From Dicyema japonicum (Eukaryota > Dicyemida > Rhombozoa > Dicyemidae), in assembly GCA_011109175.1 (NCBI GenBank), contig RDEW01000008.1:815954-879953 (forward strand): DNA of 64,000 nucleotides, given 5' to 3'. Both the position numbers and the translations under genes were made by a program. Positions 36,955 through 46,555 of the stretch are shown here, piece after piece. A model generated the notes under the pieces. That model was not told the DNA's origin. It saw only the letters and a program-made list of their open reading frames with translations, and made no database searches. Each line of letters begins with the position of its first letter. Positions within the stretch are counted from its first letter, which is position 1.

Positions 36955-37265
36955 CTGGCTCAATGTCTTCATGGTTTGCGCAGTTGGAACTCTGCCGGAT
37001 GACGATGCTATTCGTGTTGGAGATGCTCTTCGGCTATGCCTCGATGTCCGATTGGAACACCGTTGCCGATGAGGTGGGGTGGTTGAAATGAAAAGGAATA
37101 CATCCCCTGTCATGCAGATTCCTTTGTTGCACCACGTTAATCTTGACTGTCACGAGGGCTTTTGAAGAGGCCGGGTTTACTTGCTTCTGGAAACCCGTCG
37201 GTCTTGACAAAAGTGATGGCAAGAAGCAGGATAGCGTAACAACCAGGCGTGGAGCCAACGGAGGT
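36955..37265 (+). mobile_element. C-terminal fragment of a PHD-RT element
   Basis: With frame changes the plus strand reads LEHRCR, then PLSCR, LTVTRAFEEAGFTCFWKPV and GLDKSDGKKQDSV. The best copy (63033-63490) has EHRCRYEK, HPLSCRRS, ALKATTFPAQLEPVGLDLG and DGKRPDGM at the same places. Inactive. Confidence 0.6.
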
Positions 37266-37505
37266 GTTTTACTTGAGATTTAACATGCATTTCTAATGGG
37301 AATTTGCTTAAGTCATCGCTGTGTGCGGGTTTCACAGCAAGTACTCCTCAAGATTCAAAAAGAAGGAATTACCGTAGCATTGATAGTTGCTTGGCCCAGC
37401 ACGTCAAAATTTATCTTGCATTAAGAGAGAGCCTAGAATGACACGACGGCTCTTTCAGAACATTGGGCTTGCAATCATGTGGGATAACTCCCATTGTGTG
37501 CCTAA

Positions 37506-39364
37506 CAAGGTTGTTAGATCAATATCATTTTTTCAAAAAAATCAATGATTTAAATCATTAAAAAAATCAAAAAAATCATTTAAATTTTTTAATGTCTGGA
37601 AGAAAGCGTAATGCTTTGGATTCACTTCGATAAACGTAATATTCCAGGAAAGACCGGGAGTCGAGCCAGATGCCGTAATTGTGGGACGGAGGTACAAGGT
37701 CTCGTATCTCAGATGAGGCAGAATCATTTGTTATGTCGAACAAATATTGATATCCCTGAAAATCCGTCGAAACCTGAAAGTGATTTGATCAGCGAATTCC
37801 TTCCAAGGATGAGGGACCAGTCTTTAATCAATTTCGTTACTACGATGACGTCATCAAAAAAAATTTGATTGATATGCAATAGCTTGGTGGGAGTCGACTA
37901 ACTATAAATATTGTTTCTTTGAATGTTTCACATGCGGGGCTATAATCATTATGGCTTTCGTGAAAGTGCCTTAATAATATGCAACTCGCTAAATACATAT
38001 ATTCCAGCAACACTCCTTTTGCTGCTGTAGAACATCATTAACACCTTTCCACTTACTTGCGAATCTAATAAACCCAACACGTTGTGGGAGATCTCTTTCA
38101 ACTGCTGAGATTGACCTCGCCTTTGAGTATTGTGCTGAACATTATGAACATGCTCTTTCGACAATTTCAGTGCAAAAGCTGATCCATTCAAACTATGCAT
38201 GTTCGCTCCGAATTTATTGAGCAAAGTATCACCTATAGCAATGTTTCTTAACCTTTTTTGACCAGGGACCACTTTAGTCTGTTGAATTTTTCTGGGACAA
38301 CATGTAACAAAACAATTTAATAAAAAAACTAACAAAATTAAAAAAATCATAATATTTAGAGTTAGTGTAATTTTTGATCCTGCTTTTCAGAAACTAGCTG
38401 TTCAATTTTTGGTACAATGTTGGTAAGTGCCATTCTCATATCGTCTTCCACCTTTTATTCGGAAACAAAGTAAATAAGTGGTTAGAAAGGGAATTATCAC
38501 TTCCAGTGCATTTTTACTTAAGATTGGATATTCATTAATAACAGAAATCCAGAATTCCATTATCGAAAGCTAATTAAATGTCAACTTGCAAAACTGCGAA
38601 TTTCGCAATTTAATCAACTGTTCTTGGAAATCAATTTCTTGGCCGTCGTAAATTAATTTATTGGTTTCCGGAATAAAAGGGTGATTATCCAAGTCGCAAT
38701 TTCCTTATGTCTTTTTAATTGTGACGGCTTCAAAGAGTTGTTTCCCATTATGACGTCGCATATCATAATTGCGCATTATCGACGTAGTAGCTCCAGTATA
38801 TTGGGTAAACCATATTGGAAATAAGAATCAATCCATTTGCGATTAACCATTACAATCAAATAACAAAAAAAACACGTGGAATAAAATTAATTAAATATTC
38901 TAATAATAAAAATTAAATAATTTTTTTAGTCATAAAAATTAATTGACCTAAAAATATTTCTGGGGACCACTGGTGATCACTGGTGGTCCCCAAGGACCAA
39001 GTTAAGAAACACTGACCTATAGCTTGGTGGGAGTAAAAGTCTAACCAGTTATCTTCTGAAGTAATTTCACTCTGCAAAAAAATTCTTGGAGCAGCTACTT
39101 CCACAGATGGAATAGAACGATTTTCTTCGACTTTTGGATTTTTACATTTAAATGTACGAAATGGGCTGGGAATTGAAAAAGATGCCAAACATGTCTGTTT
39201 AAAAGCTTTTAAATAAATACGATTTCCATGTTTTTATTTTTATTTTACTTTGTTTCCGAATAAAAATCATTTAATTCAAAAAAATCAGATTTAAATCAAA
39301 AAAATCCTGTTTAAATCAAAAAAACAGATTTTTTTCATAAAAATCATGATTTTTATCAACCCTG
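37506..39364 (+). mobile_element. hAT transposon, internally deleted, with a second hAT inside
   Basis: Terminal inverted repeats CAAGGTTGTTAGATC (left) and ...CATGATTTTTATCAACCCTG (right), flanked by the 8-base duplication GTGCCTAA (37498-37505 and 39365-39372). Both ends carry AT-rich subterminal GATTTAAATCA-like repeats. On the plus strand: BED finger at 37590-37745 (SRARCRNCGTEVQGLVSQMR, NHLLCR), then LAKYIYSSNTPFAAVEH at about 37985-38035 and LSTAEIDLAFEY. After the inserted element comes the C-terminal hAT dimerisation block at 39060-39200 (KILGAATSTDGIERFFSTFG, LRNGLGIEKDAKHV). Stops and frame changes show it is inactive; the catalytic core is largely deleted. Confidence 0.85.
38239..39014 (+). 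mobile_element. Non-autonomous hAT element nested in the larger hAT
   Basis: 776 bases, ends CAATGTTTCTTAACC and (reverse complement of the right end) CAGTGTTTCTTAACT, each followed by a GGGACCAC-type block. Flanked by the 8-base duplication ACCTATAG at 38231-38238 and 39015-39022. No transposase frame inside. Removing the element and one duplication rejoins the host hAT sequence. Confidence 0.88.
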
Positions 39365-39372
39365 GTGCCTAA

Positions 39373-40172
39373 TGCCTGTATTCCACAGTGGAACTCTTCA
39401 ACGTTGACATTTTGCTATAGTTTTTTAAATGAATATTCCCCTATTAAAATTATAGTAGCCGATAATCCCACTCTTAAAAGATTAGACAGTATAATCCTTT
39501 GTTAATCAGACATGTAATATATATTATAAAGAGCTCTAAAATAAGAAAATACGTCAGTCTCTCCACCAGATTACATGTGCATCCCGTTGTCGTCTAGACG
39601 GGTGGAGTAATCGGGGTCAAGACGGTATATTTTTAAGATTGCTTAGGGTTAATGATATCTAGTGTTTTTCTGAATGTTTAATTTGATTGTTGTGTTTTAA
39701 TGTCTAATTTTTGTAAAAATTCTAAATTTGTGTATCTGCATTTCCGCAATCGATTTTAGGCAAAAGGCAATTTTTCATACCTGAGTCTGACTTTTAAAAA
39801 GTTGTTTGGAGGCCCCAGGTGGCCGGTCCATTGTTAGAAGAGGTCGAAATTTTCAAATCAATATTAAAATGACATTTGAGGGGTCAATTCGTCGGTAGGG
39901 AGTACGTGGGCAGGTCCCTTGACATTAATAAAGATATAAAAAGAAGTTGAATAACATCTCCCAATTAAAGTGACGTCACTAATTAGCAATCAATAATTAA
40001 GTCAAAATGTTACAAATGCATTAAATTACTTTCATAAACTTTAAAAAATTAATTTCATAGGAAGCACACAAATCAAATAACTTTGGCGCCCAAACAAGCT
40101 CATTTTCTTTTGACAAACAAAAATTAAAATTTTATTTACAAATTTAAAAAAATACAATAAAAATAAATAATT
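39373..40172. other. Intergenic, no gene recognised
   Basis: No repeats shared with other parts of the window were noted and no exon series found. The last 130 bases are AT-rich and form the 3' flank of the PP1 subunit gene. Confidence 0.4.
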
Positions 40173-40703
40173 TTATGTATTTTTCTGTAAAATCAAGGAA
40201 TAGTTTCTTCCATAATTGTTGTCCCAGAAGACGTGGTCGCACTGATTCGCAGCCAGACAAAACTCAACCCTGTCCCCAATAATCTCCTCCAGTGAAACAG
40301 TAAAGCAGAACTCAAAATAGTCGTATTCCTGTTCCTTTTTCAACGTTGTCTCATATTTGGCTTCCACGTCAACAAAGGACTCCCACCCATTGACTGATAG
40401 TCGCACAAAAACTTTCTTTTCATACCCCAAGTTGCTGACTTTGATCACTCCCCGAACGGACAAGCCATATGAGTAAATCTGTGATAGGGAAATTTTATTG
40501 TGGCGTAGCTTAACATGGAAATTGTGTAAATCGGTGATTGGCTGTTTAAAATTCCTAATTAGCACATTTTGGGGGATATCTATCACCCTGGTAGTAATGT
40601 CCTCATATTTGCATTCATTAGTGTACTTTTCCTGTTTGTAGTAAAATTTTGTGAATAAAACATTCGAAAAACTCACTGCTTTCCTGTGATTATTATCTTC
40701 CAT
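40173..40703 (-). CDS. PPP1R3: PP1 glycogen-targeting subunit with CBM21 domain
   Basis: PPP1R3 proteins bring protein phosphatase 1 to glycogen, where it activates glycogen synthase. One uninterrupted 176-residue frame. KAVSF at residues 8-12 fits the RVxF docking motif for PP1. The CBM21 carbohydrate-binding domain spans about 50-172: FKQPITDLHNF, SYGLSVRGVIKVSNLGYEKK, VFVRLSVNGWESFVDVEAKY, VEFCLAANQCDHVFW and DNNYGRNY (about 161-168). FWDNNxGxNY is the best conserved signature of the family. It is shorter than most vertebrate members, lacking a long N-terminus and a membrane anchor. It is divergent from GALT with 488 bases between the starts. Confidence 0.9.
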   Translation of the reverse strand: MEDNNHRKAVSFSNVLFTKFYYKQEKYTNECKYEDITTRVIDIPQNVLIRNFKQPITDLHNFHVKLRHNKISLSQIYSYGLSVRGVIKVSNLGYEKKVFVRLSVNGWESFVDVEAKYETTLKKEQEYDYFEFCFTVSLEEIIGDRVEFCLAANQCDHVFWDNNYGRNYSLILQKNT

Positions 40704-41191
40704 TTAACTTTAAAACGCAGATTAATTTAAAAACTAACTACGTCGCGTGTCAGCATCGTCATTTATCGACCAAGGAAGTATAGGAATATTGATTCCTTAC
40801 TGTATTACGGACCCAACTGACTAATCCACTTGTCTGCCGGCCTTACGACAGCGTGTAGTGCCTCAGGGGGTGTTGACTTAGCTGTAGTCATCGTCGGTTT
40901 TTAGGGGATTATTAATGGATCTACTACTGGTTTAAATAACATAAAAAAGGAATAGGAACTTGAGAGGAGAGCGATAGAACATGGAATCATTGGATGGGAG
41001 AGGGAATGGCTGTAATTGATGATATTGACATATAAAGATAATAAGAAATAAGGAAGTAGTTATATGCATATTTGCTAAATTAATTATACAACAAATAAAT
41101 TACTGTTTTTGAATATTAATTTATATTTTATTTTTATCAACATAAAATTTATAAAAATTTTAAAAATTTATGAATTTAATTAAAATAACAT
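40704..41191. promoter_or_regulatory. Shared upstream region of PP1 subunit and GALT
   Basis: The 488 bases separate two divergent starts, so promoters of both genes must lie here unless transcripts begin elsewhere. The right half is strongly AT-rich. No TATA box or operator can be assigned with confidence. Confidence 0.35.
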
Positions 41192-42403
41192 ATGGGTGCT
41201 AAGAGACTCTAATTTTGCTAGAACACCCCCATAGAAGGTATAACCCACTCACAGCAGAATGGGTCCTTGTCAGCACAAATCGCATCAACAGACCGTGGAC
41301 GGGGCAGGAAGAAGTCGCAGAAAGAAAAATAGTCGATAATACTCTTAACAATCCTCTAAAACCTGGAGGATTAAGGGCTAATGATATTGTTGGCTTAATA
41401 AAATTCCTTTAGAGAAATCCTCTCTACAAAGACGTCTTCGTGTTCTCCAACGACTTCCCAGCCCTCGTCGATTCGCAGACAACCCGGCAAAAAGGTAAAT
41501 AAATTATTATTACCATAGGAAGTATGAAAAATGACGGAGACCTAATAATATCAGAGCCGGTTGGTGGTTCTTGTGATGTCATGTGTTTCAATCCCGACTC
41601 CAACATGACCTTGTCGAGAATGACCATTTCAGAGATTGAGGTTGTCATTTCAAAGTGGAAGGAGATCAGTTTGACAAAGTCCCGTAAATACACGTGGATG
41701 CAGGTACTTTATTACTCATTTGCTAGATTTTTGAGAATAAGGGACCTGTTATGGGCTGTTCAAACCCTCATCCTCACTGTCAGATCTGGTGCTGTGATTT
41801 CATCCCCAATATTCCAGAAAGGGAACTGGAGACCCAGAGATCATATTTCAAGAACCACGGGACTTCCATGCTATCGAAATATCTCCAAACAGAACTCGGA
41901 AAATCGGTTGCTTGAATAATTATCCAAGGATCGTGTCGTCGTTCAAAATGAGATGTGGGCCTATATTGTCCCGTATTGGGCTTCATGGCCTTTTGAGCTG
42001 ATTCTTCTCCCAAAACGGCATATTTCCTACTTGCATGACATTACAATCGAAGAGACCACCAAACTGGCCGAATTAATGAGACTGATGATGATTAAATACG
42101 ACAATTTGTTCAAATGTGACTTCCCGTATTCCATGGGATGGCATGGTTGTTCTATCTGTGATCCCCTAGGGGCTCCCTTTGGCTGTGACTCCTGTGGAGT
42201 ATGTTATGGAGACTTTTGGACTCTGCATGCCCACTACTATCCCCCACTACTTCGTTCCGCCAGTGTAAAGAAGTTTATGGTCGGTTTTGAGATGTTGTCC
42301 ATGCCTCAGAGAGATTTGACCGCAGAGAAGGTATTTAGCTTGTAAAATTCTCAAGGCTGCTGAGATTTTGAGATCTCTCCCAGAAGTTAGGTATGATGAC
42401 TAA
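41192..42403 (+). CDS. GALT: Galactose-1-phosphate uridylyltransferase
   Basis: GALT exchanges UMP between UDP-glucose and galactose-1-phosphate in the Leloir pathway. Eight exons give 347 residues, close to the bacterial enzyme. Introns: 41196-41221, 41389-41412, 41495-41518, 41704-41726, 41907-41928, 42146-42169 and 42331-42355 (22-26 bases). The first coding exon is just ATG plus one base; the junction gives [11 protein letters not shown], as in homologues. The active site PHPHCQ (about residues 160-165) holds the HPH triad with the nucleophilic His and the following Gln. Also conserved are [32 protein letters not shown] and [11 protein letters not shown]. The 42146-42169 intron is a multiple of three without stops; its removal restores WHGAPF. 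A Cys-rich CDSCGVC stretch after GAPF is unusual. Confidence 0.95.
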
Positions 42404-43574
42404 ACTAATAATGACTCTCTCCCTAATTGTTATTTGGTTCGACATTAAAAGACACCATTTCATCATATCAAAGGGGTCACTAACGTGGTACCCTACCATC
42501 AGGTTCGATAGTAAACATAATCCTCTCGTCTCTCCCTGAACATGAGGTTATCATCAAGGCGTTGATTCGAAATCTGAAAGTGACCCTTCTTTAATGATCC
42601 ATAATGTATTGCTATCAAATCTCCATTAATGGTTAAATTCACCGTTATTTTGGAATGAATCCAAAGGACCTCGAGTCGAAGGAATATTTCATAAAATGGG
42701 GGAAAGACAGAATCAGGTTGATTTTTAAATTAAAATTCAAAATTGTTGTTATTTGAGTCAATTTATAATAAATCTTTCTTTCTAAGTAATAGTCCTTCAG
42801 AAAGACCAAACTAACTAATCTAGTAATGCGTTCCAGTAGAACTCTCAACTAGGCATAGTGATCCAGAGAGCATTGTCCCGGAGCTGAGGTCGAAGCCAGA
42901 ACTCGTCGCCAGGGAGCGAAATAGTCTCCTGGTGGATTGAAGAGATGCATCCTTTTGAAAGCAGGCATTGGCGTCTCCTGAGTAAAGTGATCCGATGACG
43001 CCTATATAAGTAAGGAATAGCCAATCAAGTAGCCACATGTTACCACATGAGACCACGTGGAAATTAATCTCGTTTTATGATTATATTGATTATTATAATT
43101 AATGAATATTATTAATTTAAAATTAGCATAATCAATTGATTTCAGTCACAAATGTTGATGCAAGTATCCCCCTGCAGGGATGAGAGAAGGCTCTTTCGTA
43201 CGGTAGGGGGAAGAATGGGAGACCACAGACGTTGGATGGCTCGATTGATTGCGGAAACTGGGATTACCTAACTGTCTGACGTTATTTCTGTATTTTTTCT
43301 CGGTGATCCAGGGGTTCTAGATAAATAATGCAAGTATGGGGGCTCCATCACGTCTGGAGGCATTGAGCACGGAATGGGAGTTACTAATAGTGATCACGAG
43401 CCCAATGTTATGGAATAGCCATTCAAGGCTCTCCCTCCCACAATTCTTCAAGTTGCATGAATAGTCTATTAATAACTGAAAAAACCAATTCTGTGACATT
43501 TTCTTAGGATCTAGTTCAGGTGGATCTTTGCTTTTATATATTCCCTAACTGCACAGTTCTCCCATTGTCCACAT
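42404..43574. other. Intergenic; dispersed repeat at 42995-43070
   Basis: The minus strand at 42995-43070 (TTTCCACGTGG, ATGTGGCTACTTGATTGG) matches the repeats at 33580-33710 and 63850-63975. No host exons seen in the rest. Confidence 0.4.
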
Positions 43575-43665
43575 TATTAATGCCAGTGTCAAGAATTCAG
43601 ATGATTACAGGTTCGAATCTCGCTATTGTTCCAACTGAAGGTTCCGTGATCTACGATAGCGTTGT
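43575..43665 (+). repeat. tRNA-derived SINE-like copy
   Basis: CAGGTTCGAATCTCGCT is a near-consensus RNA polymerase III B box, and the following TTGTTCCAACTGAAGGTTCC matches the same position in 5757-5856. The A box is degenerate (GCCAGTGTCAAG). Not a functional tRNA. Confidence 0.5.
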
Positions 43666-45179
43666 CGTCAGTGGTACCTCACTACAGAACCGGATTGTCT
43701 GCAGAGACTCACATGCAATCAAAAGAAGTAACTGTTCTTCACTCTTAAAATCAGGTGTGTTTTGCACGTGTTGAGTTATTAGTATTATGGATGAGTCATA
43801 AACTCCAATTCTATAATGCAGTTGAGAATGGGATTTTTATAAAATCTTAGTGGACAACATAAAATCCAAAATGTTTAAAAACGGAAAATTTATTGGTTAA
43901 GGTACAAAAAACATAATTCCGTATGTGAGGAAGCCGCATGGTTATTCCTTCTAGCGAGCAAAACTTGCTCGAATTGGAGAACGTGTTTTAAAATATCCCC
44001 ATTTAAAATTATTGGCTCGACAGATTTTTTGGTAGATAGTGAGAGGGATCCAACATTGTTTCCAAGAGATTTTCTATGATTTTTAAGAAGTCATTCTCTT
44101 CATTGCTGTCACCTGATTTTACTCATGTTTGACGAAAGAAAATCAAACAAGATCGGGGACTTTGGGGTCTTCACAAGTTTCTCATTTCACCCATCCGACT
44201 TGTTGATACTAGTCGGAGATCTAAAATATCACTGCGAAACTTAAAATCCTCAAGTAGTGGGAAGATGAGATCTCTCCTGGAGATTAGAACTAGCCTTCGC
44301 ATTTATAAGTTAAAGATGTCCTGAGAAATTTGTCATCATAATGTTGAATAGCAAGGATCAAACTCCGTGGGGCTCCTTTTCAGTTAAAACCCATCAGATA
44401 AATGAAGTACAGGATCTCCTGGTTAGAAAATCCATTTATCCAAGCCTGTAGGACTCAGGTACGGGATAATTGAAAAAGGATTGCTTAATGTACCTGCACT
44501 ATTAAAGTCCGTGAAATTTCCAAACATATGACATTCAAAAGGCTCTTGGATTCTCTCACTTTTGAACTTCCGAATTTAGGAGAGAAACCAAATTGCTGGC
44601 CCCTCATGAAGCCCGTATCTTGGACCAGGTTAGAGATCCTCTTGAAAATTATCTATTCTACAACTCCCGGCATCGAACACATTAGATTGATAGCTTCTCG
44701 GGACAATGCAATGAACATGAACCTACTGGGAAATATGTTAGCGCAGAGGAGAATAAAATGTGCCTGATGCCTTATCATATAGAAGTTGCAGAGTTGGCGA
44801 GAAATTTGAAAAAACATATTCAAGAAAAAAGTGCGATTGATGCAAACACGAGAAAAGTTCTAAGAAAAAAGCTAACTTGTCAGAGCGGAGATATTTTCAA
44901 GATGAATTATTAAGTAAAAAACTAAAAAATAATGCACTCAGCGATTCGCTTTCTTCGACAAAAAATCGAAGAGAAGGATAGAGATGAGAAATCAATATTG
45001 ATTTGGAAGAATGTACAGCGACGAGATTTGAACCAGAGACTCAGATCATTTTGACTGGCACTTATGACACTGTCCCGGGTTATTGTTCAATCTCCCTTAA
45101 ATAACCAAGATTTTAGTAAATTTTTAAAAGGGATATTTCTCGATAAAAGATATTGTAAAAAACGCATAGAACTCCTTAA
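43666..45179. other. Intergenic with RT tail and SINE remnants
   Basis: At 43915-43990 the minus strand reads FEQVLLARRNNHAASSH, a degenerate ERISLAILRGNSHAV tail of the PHD-RT family. At 45005-45090 the minus strand has TGGTTCAAATCTCGTCGCTG, a B-box-like SINE remnant related to 43575-43665. A 79-codon frame at 44528-44767 has no recognised motif. Confidence 0.4.
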
Positions 45180-46544
45180 GGAGATCTGTGACTAAGCCAA
45201 TTACAGTGGCGCAGATACGGAGATACAAACGGCTCTGAAAAACTGAATAACAATAGGAGTCCGGGTATTGAAGGTATCAACGGGGAACTTGTGAAACATT
45301 CGCCGCCTTCACTGCCTATCACCTATGCAACATGCTAAACGACATTTTTATGAAACATATGCCTGTCCCACTAGGGCAAGGAATTCTGATACCTATACAG
45401 AAACATGGAAAGCTGGTTGGACCGGTAGAAAATCTCAGGCTCATAATCCTTCTAACAACCCTACGGAAACTACTATCTCTGATTGTTCTGGAAAAGATTT
45501 CTCCCACTGTTGACGAATATCTGTCTCTGGGCCAAAATGGTTTTAGAAGAGAAAGATCTACAGCGATTATCGTATGGACACATATATGGAAGGCTGTTAA
45601 GGCTGTTCACATACTAGGGATTGATCTTTTATATACTAGGGATTGATCCCTCCGAGCGTTAGATACTGTACGGCTGTTCACATACTAGGATTGATCTCCC
45701 GAGCGTTAGATACTGTACGGCTGTTCACATACTAGGATTGATCTCTCCCGAGCGTTAGATACTGTAAGCAGAGGCAAACTAATGTTGTTACTTGGTACTT
45801 TGCTGGACGAGAACAGTCAAAGGATGATCCGGGTCCTAATTGCAGACACTGAAATACAAGTCTGGGTCGGTTCAGAGCGATCCCGTAAATTTGAGATACA
45901 TTGGCACTCTCAAGAAGATTCTTTATTGCCACTACTATTTTTTGTCTATCTGAAAGCCGCCCTTCCGGACCTACGAGCCAAAACTGGGCCGACTTCGATC
46001 ACAGAGCTAATTTACGAGGATGACGCAGACTTTGTTTCGAGGACATAAAAGAGATTAGGACTGTTCTAAATCATGCTCCAGAGTATTCAGGGAATGGTTT
46101 TTGAAAATGAACAAACAAAAGACGGAGGTCACAACTGTTAAAAGAAAAACTCAATTGACAGATGAGAAATGGAGAAGAACAAAAAAAGTCGTCTCACTAG
46201 TCGGTGATTGAGAAGATGTTCAGCGAAGGAAAATGCTATCGATTGTTGCACTTAAAAAACTAAAGTCCATATGGCTAAAATACTCACACGTCTCAACATC
46301 TATAAAAATGCGCCTATACAATGCATTTATTCTGCCTATTTTGCTGTACTACTCAGAAACATGGGGTTTGAATCAAACTTGTACTGAATATCTGAATGTT
46401 TTTCACATAAAACAACTGAAATCCCTATTGGGCATACACTATCCGAAGGTGATCAGCAACCAGAACATATACACTACCTGTAAATCTGAAAGCTTGGGGA
46501 CTACTGTAATGAAAACTCGATGGGAATTTTATTTATTTTATTAA
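45180..46544 (+). mobile_element. Non-LTR reverse transcriptase with triplicated motif A
   Basis: Order of blocks on the plus strand: RSPGIEGINGELVKH, GPVENLRLIILLTTLRKLLS, YLSLGQNGFRRERST (fingers); VHILGIDLS..ALDTV, the palm motif A, present three times (see 45601-45766); SLLPLLFFVYLKAAL (motif B end); LIYEDDADFVS (YxDD, at 46005-46040); then a frameshift; and a tail KLKSIWLKYSHVSTSIKMRL, LLYYSETWGLNQ. Homologous elements read VENLRPITLLNTIRKVLS and YADDADFVS. It lacks any recognisable endonuclease and is inactive. Confidence 0.8.
45601..45766 (+). repeat. Tandem repeat of the RT motif A segment
   Basis: Units begin GGCTGTTCACATACTAGG at 45601, 45672 and 45719. Units 2 and 3 are 47-48 bases; unit 1 is 71 bases because it holds an inner duplication of ATACTAGGGATTGATC. 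Each unit encodes HILGIDLS...LDT, the strand bearing the first catalytic Asp. Small length differences put the units in different frames. Confidence 0.85.
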
Positions 46545-46555
46545 CCCGAAATCAC

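Noticed and set aside
37949-39188. Minus-strand frames that appear to join across the inner hAT insertion into a 150-residue protein
   Set aside because: The plus strand of the same DNA encodes clear hAT transposase motifs (LAKYIYSSNTPF, STDGIERFFSTFG), so the minus frames are shadows.
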